Assembly: GCF_964340395.1 (NCBI RefSeq)
Contig: NC_135570.1
Coordinates: 4,222,822-4,286,821, forward strand
DNA from: Glandiceps talaboti
Lineage: Eukaryota > Hemichordata > Enteropneusta > Spengelidae
Length of the DNA: 64,000 nucleotides
Direction of reading: 5' to 3'
Shown here: positions 1 to 10,619 of the stretch, one piece after another
Position numbering within the stretch: the first letter of the stretch is position 1
Layout: each line of letters starts with the position of its first letter
The notes under the pieces: generated by a model
Database searches by the model: none
Seen by the model: the letters and a program-made list of their open reading frames with translations, nothing else
Told to the model about the DNA's origin: nothing
Translations under genes and position numbers: made by a program

Positions 1-1779
1 AGGATTGCTATATCTGCAATTTAGAGAACTATGCTGCGCATAATTTGCAAAATTTGCCTAAAAAGTGACAGCGCCTGCCTGAAGCGTGTGGTTGGGCGTC
101 CATTTGATCCAATATGGCGACTTTGCATGGTGACTGAAACTGCATGTACTGCGACAAGACTATACGCATTCTTAAGGTGTACACAGACCGGGTTATTCCC
201 GAAGAGAACTGTCAAAACATCTACATACATTTCAGGAAGTGTTGGCGATTGTTGACGAAAAAGAAGTATATCGCAATGCAATGCAAATGGATTAACTTTT
301 CGCAATCAAGAGCTAACTAGCACAATTTGACCTTTCACCGATCAACCCCATTTTGACGTGTGTAACAAATTAAAATCACCTGACCGAGACTCAGAAGGTC
401 AGAATAGAAACTCACGGCACGTCACTTAAATGTTGCCCCATTTTAAGTGACAGAAATATGGGGACTAGATATTCAAACACCCATATATATTTGCTTAATT
501 GTCAAGTGGGTTTGAATGTAACTTAAGCTTACAGAAGTAGTACATCGGAACTTGTTTCGAATTCGCCTCGCCGTTTAGTGCAGTCTGTGTCCTGTCCTTT
601 TTTCAGTTTTACATTTTAAGAAGCAAAGACAATACTCCTTCATAGCATTTTAAGAGTTTTTGATGTTTTTTTTTAAATTGGATAAGTGAAGTCATAATGT
701 GGCCCTTGACACACAGGCCATTTTAGTATAGATAAATATTCACGATTTCCAAAGAAAATGATTCATAGCTTCCATGAGATTATGATTTTACTTCCAGCAT
801 GAGACTAATTGGTATACATCACATGCAAATGTAGCCATCATCCTCTTCAAATTTTTTTCTGGTTTCCGTTTCAAAACTGATATGTAACGTTAAATTTGTA
901 TACTAGTATTTCCTACATGTTAAACAAATAGCAATTTTGGCTGGTGGTACTTCAGTTCAAAATTTATTTATTCTCCTGGCTATTCATTATAATCATGAGC
1001 ATAACAACAACTTAAATGTAGTGCTTTGGTGAGCAACATTTTGTTCAAATTTTAGCCAGTGTTTTGTTTTATTTCTGAATACTCACCTTATCGGAATACT
1101 CCTTTAGAACTTACTGTATCCAATAGAAGCAATAAATTTAAATTTGTTATAAATGTCAACCTACTGTACAAAAATGGTATGTTGTAATGATAAATCATAG
1201 TTACATATATGCAATGTGTCAGATTTTTAGATTTACGAATCTTTTCTCTGTAGCATTTCATACACACGGTAGGTCATAATTCTCGGTACCTGCAATAGCA
1301 TTTTACCTCACACTAGAAGGTCAAATTAGAACAAGATGGTCGATTTATTCTCATTCACACTATAGTAATACATGTGTAGTGCATAGAATGGAAGTTATGG
1401 TGTGAACCAAGAAATCAAATAGCCATTGTTTTCATGACAAACCTACATGTAGGTGGTAGAATTCTTTTGCAGTTACAGAGCATTGTATTCCATAATTAAC
1501 TTGTAGTCTAGATATTTGTAGATTTTTTTGGACACTACAATCTTGTCTCAGTCCCCTCGATTGATCATTGATTTATGATAACTGGTAGCAGATACCCAAA
1601 ACAGGAATGCAAAGGGAATATTTGTGCAGTATAAATAGTTAAATACATTATCATATCAAAATGCTGTGGCACTTTGTGATATTTTGTGTACATAAGAAGC
1701 TCTATTGATACATTATACATGTTATATAATTCTCATACACTGTAAACTCAATTTCAATATTATAAATACAAGTGTACAT

Positions 1780-2098
1780 GTTATATATTGTTCTAAGAAG
1801 GAAAGGTTTGTATGCAGTTTAGTGTCAGTCAGCTGTCCCTGAACCTAAGAAGTGAGAAATGATCCAGTGTAATTTGAATGAATGTGTGTCTAGAACAAGT
1901 TGAAATCTAGTGATGTCTGTTACTTTAAAATCCTGCCACAGACATTTTCTTTTACATGAACTTGATCTGAAGAGGGATATATTATTCTAAGAAGGAAATA
2001 TTTGTATGCATTTAAGTGTCGATCATCAATTGTTGAAAGAAATGATCCAATGTATTTTGTGTCTACAACGAGTTGAAATCTAGTGATGTCTGTTAATT
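1780..2098. repeat. Two-copy local direct duplication, offset about 194 bp
   Basis: The block starting near 1791 (TTCTAAGAAGGAAA, TTTGTATGCA, AATGATCCA, AGTTGAAATCTAGTGATG) recurs in the same order from about 1985. The second copy has small deletions. This is seen directly and looks like one segmental tandem duplication. Confidence 0.7.
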
Positions 2099-2701
2099 TA
2101 ATGAGCTAGACAACATGTCATTAATGAAGAACAAAAAAGGTTTAGTGTAGACACAAACTTACATTCATCTGAAAGTGATATTCCAACATTGTTTTAACTG
2201 TATATTGAGGAAAATTGAGACAGTTTTAAAATCAGATAGTTATATTTTATATCCATATAATTTTGTAGTAATGATTTTACATGATATCTTGATTTGGCCA
2301 TGAAACTACGAGTGGAAATCACAGTCATCATTTCTACAACTCAGTGTCAGATTTCCTTCCTCTTGTGAAGGGCAGGGTGAACATCCTCATGTCAGTGTTT
2401 CCCATGCTTGGATTCTCATAGAAAGGCAAAATGTTTTGTTGTGGAGCCAAATGTTAAAAACTTGGTTTTATTGGAAGTCACAACAGTAAGGGATGCAGGA
2501 ACTCAAAATGTAAAAAACAAGAAATTATAGTATGTCATGGTACATCAAATTGTCTAAAGGGGGCTCACAGAACTGGAGACATGTTGTGTTCAAACTGAGT
2601 TATAAAGTCTACATGTCTTGAATGTAAAGGGGGAGTATATATGGGTGACATGTTCAGATATTTTAGGTTACACTTATAGATCATTCAGTCAAATCTAAGA
2701 A

Positions 2702-2776
2702 CAGCCTGTATGCCAATGTGGTATCGAATTGTCTCAAAAGAGAGATCTTAAGATTCGATGAAGGATATCCTCATAA
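2702..2776 (+). repeat. Dispersed repeat K, copy 1 (partner at 55904)
   Basis: Starts CAGCCTGTATGCCAATGTGG and continues with an AGAGAG.TCTTAAGATTCGA core. The same order (TAGCCTGGATGCTAATGTGG, then AGAGAGCTTAAAGATTCGA, then GGATATC) recurs about 53 kb away at 55904-55975. The match is imperfect, as expected of an old interspersed element. Confidence 0.5.
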
Positions 2777-3420
2777 CCATAGTAATTGTAGCAGTTCTGC
2801 TCCGCCTCGGTTGTCCTCTAGAACTGATACAGATCCACCATTGGCTCATTTAAATACTAATGTAAACAGAATGTAGATATTGTATCATGTTTTGGATTTA
2901 CTTTCGGAGTAACAATGTAGTTTTTTGAGAAGTCAGATCCTATTAGCCTGTACAATAAGACTAAAGGAAAGATTAGGAATTGCATGTGATCACCAGATAG
3001 AACAGTGTGAAAGGTCAAAACACCATGGCAGTTTTGTTGTTATGTTATACTAGAATCATGAATGACATTGTAATCGCTGCCAAGAAGGACTGTGATGTAG
3101 CAATTCAGTGTATTTATTGCCTTTTTGAACAGAGTCAAGTACTTACATAGTGAATTTCGCAATTACAAGTATAATTGAATTTAGGGAATTGACTACTTAG
3201 GTGAGGTTTGCCATGAAAACCATGAAAATAATTGCCAAGTGATTTTTAGATGGGTTTTGTTCAATAATGGAATTGTAGCATTGCTTTTATTTGCAAACCC
3301 CACAAGAAAATAAAAGGTAAAAACGAAAAATGTTTAGTAACACAGAAAAAAATATATAAAAGTATTGCAAATAAAAACAAAGCTACAATTATAATTTATA
3401 GCAGCTAGATGACAGATAGC

Positions 3421-3440
3421 ATTAGACTAATTAGTCTAAT
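3421..3440. repeat. Perfect 20-bp palindrome
   Basis: ATTAGACTAATTAGTCTAAT equals its own reverse complement. It contains overlapping TAAT cores. Function unknown. Confidence 0.7.
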
Positions 3441-4117
3441 CTAAGAAGGCCCCTGTGTAGTACATTGTAATTGATATTTCTCATTAGTAATACCCAAATG
3501 TAGTGAATGGTGATTAGTTCTTGGGGGGGGAAAAACATTATGTAGTAGGCTGTGCGTCATATTAAATGTACTGTTTAACGGCTAATCTTATCAGTGTATT
3601 TCACAGTTAACCAAAATAGCTTCCCTTTATTTGTAATATAACATACATGTATATTCTTCATAGTAAAGAGTCGTAAAACGTAGAGGTTGAGGTGTCAAAT
3701 CACGCCATTCCCTATTCATCATAGAAGTAAAGTGGTACACAAATGTGGCATGTCTTGAGTTACATGCTCTCTGTACTCAATACATTACCTGCTAGGGGTC
3801 AAAATAGAACAAAGTCAACATATTCTCCTATTCTGTTTACAATAATGCACATGTAGTGCTTTGACTGGAAGTCTTTGTGTTATAATCTAACAAATTTGAT
3901 GATTGACGTTTATACAGCACAAATCATTTTAAGTATATCATTTGACCTGCTACTCAAATGTCTCAGTAGGGGCTTGAGATAAATCATATATTTTCTGTGT
4001 AAGATTTTTTTTCTGAAGAATTAAAGTTGCAATATGTAAGATTTATTGATTTTGTTTGTGTGTTTAACCACAATATTATCATACTGTGTCTTTACAGGGT
4101 AATCTAATAGCATAAAT

Positions 4118-4166
4118 ATGAAGATTTTGATAGGTGTTATATTTTGCACACTTGCACTATACACAG
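4118..4166 (+). CDS. LU gene coding exon 1 (signal peptide)
   Basis: Encodes residues 1-16 plus one base (phase 1). Follows acceptor TTTACAG (exon from 4098) and ends at donor G|GTAAGT. An A at -3 gives a good start context. Confidence 0.8.
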
Positions 4167-5870
4167 GTAAGTCTACATAAATTAAATACTGTCATTTCTG
4201 TAACAGTACCTTCCTAGATATGGTATACGCTTTCAATCCTTTGAATAATTAGTTCTTATGATATACCCAGTATCCTTTCCAATACGATTTAATGTCATGG
4301 AGAGCACACACAACTAACCAGGGCAATAATTTTCTATATCATGCTCTGGCACACTTTGCCCAAATATGTGTTTATCGATATCCATTCGATCAGTGATTTT
4401 GCTTTGTTAATTTCTTCACTATTTTACATTTTTGTGAAATGATATTTATCTGTTACCAACTTTGTGCATTTGCTACAACAGTGACAGACATCATTGAAAA
4501 TACACTAAAACTTGGAGATGATATCAGCAGTAAACACCAGGGTGAAACTAATACTATTAATCTATCAATATCTATATAAGCGTTTTTGTTCTTTATTTTG
4601 TCAAAAAAGCTGTGGTCATTTTTACTTTGTGAGACATATGCACTTCACTTAATTACTCGACCCTGCCATGTATATCACAGTGGTGACCATTTTCGTGGAT
4701 AAAAAGCATATTTTGTAAACTAACATAAGTTAGTTTTCTCACTTTCTCAGTAGTGGATGCCTTGAAATGTCTTCAGTGTGCAGGCGTAGGCTATAACAGC
4801 TGTGGTGGTAAGAAAGGCAAAGAAAAGAGCATGAAACCCATGGAATGTGAAGCTGATCAAAATTACTGTTATGAGCAACGAGAGGATCGTGACGAAGGAG
4901 TCAGTAAGTACTATCAATGACCATGAGCCAATTTACTTGCCACTGAAAATACAGCACAGTATAGTGTTACTGTAACTGTGTTCCCCTATCTCTTATCATG
5001 TGATGATCACTATACCCTCTAAGCTTGATGTGCCACTGATATATCGTGAGACATACCAAAAGGTGGAGACCCCCTATTTTTCATTATGTGGTGATCAGTA
5101 TATCCTCTAAGCCAATTTTACACACAGTACCTAGAAATAATAATATTGTTATGTTCATTTATTGTTATTTACAAGAAATTGTGGAATTATCTACTTAACT
5201 AACTTTGATCAGCTGCAGTATTACTAATACTAAACCTTGTTACTTGTTACATTCCATGTGGTAACATACTGTGTATTTACCAAAATCGGACATTTTTTCA
5301 AGGCCCACTTATTAAGATGGGTGTGCCTCGGGGGCCTATTTCCCACAAAATCAAACTTTACCATATGAAAGCGTGTTCCTCTCCTCTTGAAGTAATAAAG
5401 GAAATTTGAAGTCCACCATCTTGTTTTCAAGGAAAGGGACAATCATTTATTTGCATTAATGTTCAGCGACCATAATATATTTTGAAATGACAAGTAACTG
5501 TGACCTTTATTTTAAAATGTTGTGCAGTGACCCCAGATTGTTGTTCTTAATGTGAACTTAGAATAGGTTGCCCTTTTTCTTGAACAACATAACAACCCAA
5601 GTTTAAAGAGTTTAGTATCCGATGTGCATTCTACGTTTAAAATCTTCATGGTTATTACCTTATTTTTCAGTCATAATTTCTGCATATAACCGTGGATGTG
5701 CGAGAAATGATTTGGAAAATGGATGTGTATTTGATAAAGAAAAGGATGTAGAAATCTGCTTAAGTACATGTGAGAAAGATGGATGTAACCGTGGTAATGG
5801 AGCTGGCGCCATCCAAGCTGTCGTTTCTACAATATCTTTGTTATTGTTTGTTACAGTCATCTTTCACTGA
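4118..5870 (+). CDS. Ly6/uPAR (LU) domain, probably GPI-anchored small secreted protein; three coding exons
   Basis: Join 4118-4166, 4751-4903, 5671-5870 gives 133 residues with phase kept at both GT-AG junctions. Residues 1 to about 20 form a hydrophobic signal peptide (MKILIGVIFCTLALYT...). The mature part opens with LKCLQC, holds ten cysteines and closes with the CEKDGCN signature typical of three-finger LU domains. A small-residue GNGAGA stretch and a hydrophobic tail (LLLFVTVIF) then look like a GPI-anchor signal. The Cys spacing and the RGC...GC...C.TC..DGCN pattern recall the Quiver/Sleepless-type invertebrate LU proteins, which tether to the outer membrane leaflet and modulate receptors or channels. 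The orthologue cannot be named. An in-frame TAA at 4100-4102 supports the start. Intron 1 (4167-4750) shows nothing; intron 2 (4904-5670) carries a dispersed repeat. Confidence 0.85.
4751..4903 (+). CDS. LU gene coding exon 2 (first half of LU fold)
   Basis: Acceptor TTTCTCAG, donor A|GTAAGTA. Encodes LKCLQC and five of the ten cysteines, with a charged Lys/Glu-rich loop between them. Confidence 0.85.
5347..5444 (+). repeat. Dispersed repeat J, copy 1 (partner at 26341)
   Basis: Shares with 26341-26444 the ordered blocks AAAAT..., TATGRAAGC.TGTTC, TTGAARTWATAAAG and CTTGTTT..AGGAAA.KGACAA. Total length is nearly equal. It lies in LU gene intron 2. Confidence 0.55.
5671..5870 (+). CDS. LU gene coding exon 3 (end of LU fold, GPI signal, stop)
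   Basis: Acceptor TTATTTTTCAG. Encodes the other five cysteines, the terminal CN, then the hydrophobic GPI-signal-like tail and TGA at 5868-5870. Confidence 0.85.
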
Positions 5871-6186
5871 TTGTGTTAAGATTGGTTATGAGTTGTGAAA
5901 TTCCCAATTTAAAATTGACACTTTTTTATTTTTTCATAATATTTGAAAAAAAAAACCCCCCCCCCCATTCTTTTGTCATTTTGACTTTAATGTACCAAAA
6001 TAATTGATGACAAAATACCATTTATTTTGATACATTAAATCAAATTACCAAATGTATGTGTTCATCAGAAACAAAGACATAAAAAAGTGCAAAATTTGTC
6101 CAGGGCACAGGGCATTTCTTTTACAAGATTGAGTCATCAGTTAACCTGTCACCCCTACTCAATGGTTCAACCCTATTGTTATCTAT

Positions 6187-6192
6187 AATAAA
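6187..6192 (+). terminator. Candidate polyadenylation signal of the LU gene
   Basis: AATAAA about 0.3 kb after the stop. Another AATAAA lies at 6382-6387. No transcript evidence allows a choice between them. Confidence 0.35.
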
Positions 6193-6443
6193 GTAAACCT
6201 CAATTTGAAGTTAAAGGGGTGTCACTGGTAAGTACATACATAACAAGTAGGTTTTATCTCAATATTTTGATATTTTGATAATTTCATCACCAGCCCTCAG
6301 AATGTATTTGATTTCAAACATCAACCAAATACTATTAATAACCTACGTAATTCTAAGTATTTTTCGTAATTTTTGTTTCCAAATAAAAAGGTTACTTATA
6401 TTTTACCCTTCACTATCACTTGTTTAATAACTACAGGAGTAGT

Positions 6444-6693
6444 CACTGGCAAAATTCCTCCGTATAAACTGCTTTATACCCTTTAGCTGTCAAAATGTTG
6501 ACTCAGTGTTTGACATGTACAGGATTAGCAGTCCTCTACCGGAGCTAATATTGAAGTTTGTGTAAAACTCCTCCATATATCACTGCTGTGATACTTTATT
6601 CTCATACTGTATGAATCAAATTTATGTTATTTTATCTCTTACATTGTAGACTACAGTATCACAACAGTTTATACAGTCGGGGGTTTACCAGTG
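6444..6693. mobile_element. TIR element I (CACTGG...CCAGTG), about 250 bp
   Basis: The left arm from 6444 (CACTGGCAAAATTCCTCCG, then TATAAACTG) is mirrored by the right arm ending at 6693 (reverse complement CACTGGTAAACCCCCGACTG, then TATAAACTG). An internal partial arm (AACTCCTCCATATA) sits near 6567. No coding capacity. The CACTG end recalls CACTA-type elements, but no clear target duplication is visible. Confidence 0.55.
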
Positions 6694-7314
6694 GCTGCTG
6701 GTTATTGAACCTATTACTTCATCTTATCCTGTCCCAATTTTTTTTAACAACCCCAATTGACTTTGAAAGAATATTAATGATAAATTGTGATTTTCTAACG
6801 GGGTTTACTTTATGTATATTAGTTTTAATTCATTCTGATAGTTTAGAAATTTAAGGTTCACTTACAGACAGTATCACATTGTATAGTTCATCGTTACAAA
6901 CCACGACCGTTTTACGGTACCGTTCACTTTCTTAACGAGCCGGTCCTTACTGGAAGTGTAGCAAAAGAAAAAATAGCTTTGGTTTGCAAGAATGTGTAAA
7001 GTTTGGATTCATTAATATGATTTACTGATATAATTTATTTTGTCAATTATAATCAAGTTTACTTTTTGTTTGGTATTTCTCCCTTACTATGCAATAATAG
7101 ATAAGTGGAAGTTAATTGAATATTGTAGTGTCTTTATTAACAGCTTCATATTGCATTATTGAAGAAATAGTTTTGAGAGTGTTCAAAATATTGTACTAAA
7201 GGTGAATTAAATCGTTTTAAATTAAATTGTGCGTGAATAAATGTGTAGACAATAGTAATTTCTGTACTACTGTCTTGTGTTAATTGCTGACAGTGTGTAT
7301 AGACCTGTTGCCGG

Positions 7315-7616
7315 TTCCAAGATGTATTGCATGCACATCTCTCCATACAAGGCCATGTATTGTGTAAGTGCTGAGAGGATTTCCACACACTACTTAGGGG
7401 ATGTTGACACCTGACTGTACCCTGGGTTCACCCATAAAATCCCTCTCTGTCATTGATGGTGTGTAGTCTTTGTTCTATAGAATCACTCATAATTAAAGAT
7501 GTCAACATGTCTTTCAATCATTTCATAATGAAAATGTTATTTCAAATGTAATAAAGATAAAACAAGACTAAATGTAACAACATAAACGATGTCATGTCAT
7601 GCAATGCATCTTGGAA
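7315..7616. mobile_element. MITE-like TIR element A, copy 1
   Basis: Left terminus TTCCAAGATGTATTGCATG (7315-7333) is the inverted match, with one mismatch, of the right terminus at 7598-7616. The interior has no ORF of note. A second copy in the same orientation lies at 55462-55756 with long shared internal blocks, for example CATTTCATAATGAAAATG and ACAAGACTAAATGTAACA. Confidence 0.8.
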
Positions 7617-8299
7617 TGGGAAAATCAACTGTACATGTATTTGGATGCATTTCTGTGTATGTTTAGGCAGTGAGTGCATGTCCATCGATTTCAAGGGTTG
7701 TCATGTCATTTCAAATGCCAGGATTGAATACGCGAGTATCAAACACCATTTCTCTTCTTGTGAAATTGTCAAAATGTTGATAAATTAATGTTGTGATTGA
7801 AACAAAATAAACGTATGTCAAGTAAGGTGTGTTGGATATTAGAACTGATAATACAATTCAGGATACCACATGCTAGAAAAAACTCAGTTTACCCAATCTT
7901 GATGATTCCGCAGAGATATTCAACATGAAGAAAATCAAAAGTGCTGAAAGACAAAACACACACAATTGCCAGCAATGTTAATGGCGATCTCTAACATAAA
8001 CATGTCGTCGTCTAGCACAGAAACATATTTTTATGGAAAGCATTAGAAATGTATTTCAAAGTATATTTTACATGTTGTGACAATATAATATAGTATCTGT
8101 GGGTGAAATATTGAGCTCTGTTTAAACTTGTAAATCATAGCGTGTGTGAATTTTATGACGTAACTGTAAACTCTTGAGTAGAAACTAACTTTCCTTCAAG
8201 ATGTGTACATTTTCAATAAGTAGCAATAAAAGATGTTTTTTTTACCCAATATTGATGTTGGTGTGATAAATTTACACTTTTACTGGTTTAATAGCTCGC

Positions 8300-8420
8300 G
8301 TAGCGACTCAATGACTAGTACGCATGCGCGTCCTATATACTATGTGATTTTTTGGGGTGGTATTACCCAAGGATGCATTGCGGCGCAATGACTGCGCATT
8401 CTATATGTTATGCGCATTCT
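8300..8420. promoter_or_regulatory. CpG-bearing block with NRF1-like sites
   Basis: ACGCATGCGCGT at 8320-8331 resembles the palindromic NRF1 motif. TGCGCATTC half-sites recur between 8393 and 8420, and CATTGCGGCGCAATG forms a small hairpin. It could be an unannotated promoter, but no gene start is visible nearby. Confidence 0.25.
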
Positions 8421-10127
8421 CCATGCAGAGGGCGCTATCTACAATATCGTCAGGCAGCCGGTCACAAATGAATCTATCCTGTGCAAGCGTATAGGCTTTG
8501 CCTAGTTATAATATTAGTATGTAGAAGGTGTGCACACATGTTTTTTAACACAGTTCAACAGTTACATGTGGTCATTTTCAAACAACAGACAAAGAAAGTG
8601 TTCACACTGGTATTTTTAGTTCAGTTTAGGTCTAGGTTGGTATACATCGTGAAGTTTTCACACTGAATTGTTTAATGAAAGAGTATGATACTAATCATCT
8701 TGGCAAGGGATATGTTTTCCTGTACATTTGGTGTTCTTAGAAAGATGTGTCACCAAGTTCTCATTTCATATGTAGGAGTGATTAACAAGCATGCCAAGAC
8801 AAATAACTTGAATCATGACAAGTAGACTGACAGTCTTAAATCAAGACCAATATACTAATTGTTATTGATATATGTCAAATAGCTATAATCCAGATGTCTT
8901 ATCAGGTAAGTTCATTGCTTGTGATGAGGCACGTCTCGTCATAAACAATGACACTGGGGGCGCTGTTGAATTGTAAAAAAATATATCGCTGCACTGTCAA
9001 CACTAGTCTTGCTGCCAGACTCGTGACATTTGTCCCTATGTAAGGCACGGCCAGGGCAAGGAAGTCGCGAGAAATAGGGGACTTTTGTAATCCATATTGC
9101 AGAAAATATGCCTAGTATTTAACCATTGACTGGTATTAAACATTCAATTTTATGCCATGGACAAATGTCAATACCACGTATCACCCCGTACAATTATTAT
9201 CGTGTATGCAGAAGACGGACTTTAATTATTTAGAACACTTTCTGATAAAGTTGTATAATTTTATACATATTTCAATTTTGTCCGAAAGATACCAGGGTCA
9301 CATAGTCACGTCAGTGCGTGTTGGCCAATTCATGCAGTTGGAGAGGGACTTCACATGATCGAGCATCAGACAATTGTCAAACTTTGCCGTTGTTGGCGTC
9401 CCTCAAATCAACCACCTGTTCGAAGGTCACCGGCGCACTTGTTTCTCCAACCCTGTGTCATGTCAAGGAGGGCTCTGGTTGACTATGGTGTGTGTATAGC
9501 AGTTAGTGTGCAACAGCACTGTTTACTACCAGGTGAATAATAGAATACGAAAAAGGGCCACGAAATGGATTATAATCTAAACTATAGAACTACGTAATAC
9601 ATACATGATTCAGATCTTAAGTTCTACTTTCTAAGGTGTCTTGCTATGTTGACATGTAAAAATCCCCTGTAATCCACGTAAAGAACAACAACGTGGAATG
9701 TGACTACTTGTGTCCTAAAAATCCAGAAATTCTTGTCTTATTTGAACATTTACGAGACAACTTTGAAATTTGATGCCATGGTAACAGTGAAATATAATCT
9801 ATGTTATCTCGGGCATTCACTTGTCCCGACCATGGTCCTTCCTAACTTCATGTCCCGAAGTACTAAGATTTTCAAAAAACTTAAATGAAAAGGGCGTCAA
9901 AAATATTGGATATCCGTATACGAACTACTATCACTTTATCAGTCTAGTGCTTTTTGTGTGCTGTGAGAAAACAGATTCGTACTCCCAAAGACGTAACTTG
10001 GTATAGAAAATACTTTGTTAATAAAAGCAATGCCGAAGTCTATTGTTTCGTACTGAATAGGCGAACGATTAGAGCATTGTTGGAATAGCCGCCAAGCCAC
10101 CTCGTTAGCAATTCAATGAGGCCAAAC

Positions 10128-10139
10128 GTTGCCAGTAAC
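10128..10139 (+). promoter_or_regulatory. RFX X-box upstream of EFCAB6
   Basis: GTTGCCAGTAAC matches the X-box consensus GTNRCC-N(0-3)-RGYAAC exactly, with zero spacer, 119 bp before the EFCAB6 ATG. RFX factors drive ciliary genes through X-boxes at this distance, which fits the axonemal role of EFCAB6. The start of a 61-codon open frame (10116) overlaps it, so transcription probably begins downstream. Confidence 0.5.
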
Positions 10140-10258
10140 AACGGCGATTGTTTGATTACCAAAGCAGGCTCGTGTGTATTGGAGCTAGCCAGGCGAAACA
10201 CTCTGTATGTTCATCGAACAACCTGTCCTGTAGACAGACATTTTAAGTCGTCAGAAAC

Positions 10259-10619
10259 ATGTCGCAGGCCGGTGTTCAACAACGTCCTTCGACTCAAATG
10301 AGTCAAGCAAGAATTGGAAATCTTCCTGAGATCCCTCACCCGTTGTCTCGTCTGGGAAATCCAGAGAAATTGAACGTTCGTGGACTTTCAAGTCGAGCAG
10401 GGGACAGGCCGTCATCGAACCCAGCACCACGACCAGCCAGCGAAATTCCCTTCGTTACGCCCAGACTATCGCGGTCCGCCGCTGGAAAGGGCACTTTACA
10501 TGAATCCCTGGACTTAAAACGAACCCTTCCACGGATACCTGGTCCCTTCTCGCCAACCATTCCAGAGGGTATAGAGGTAACTGTTGGAGATCCAGCCAAA
10601 ACTAAACTACCAGTATTCG
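10259..10619 (+). CDS. EFCAB6: EFCAB6 exon 1 (N-terminal low-complexity region)
   Basis: Residues 1-120, rich in Pro, Ser and Arg, ending LPVFG at donor G|GTGAGT (phase 1). A at -3 of the ATG. Confidence 0.75.

Larger units (their letters stand above)
1..4097. other. Non-coding DNA upstream of the LU-domain gene
   Basis: I see no supportable coding exon here on either strand; the short open frames at 21-305 and 31-255 show no recognisable domain or splice context. An unseen 5' leader exon of the LU gene probably lies here, because its first coding exon begins right after a splice acceptor (AG at 4096-4097). The stretch also holds a local direct duplication (about 1780-2098), one copy of a dispersed repeat (2702-2776) and a 20-bp palindrome (3421-3440). 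Confidence 0.6.
5871..10127. other. Intergenic DNA between the LU gene and EFCAB6
   Basis: Holds the probable LU 3'UTR, two TIR elements (6444-6693 and 7315-7616), a CpG-bearing block with NRF1-like sites (8300-8420), and a short TAGTCT...AGACT hairpin near 9004. Open frames in 8481-10006 are short, have no domain and lack matching splice context, so none is called. Confidence 0.6.
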
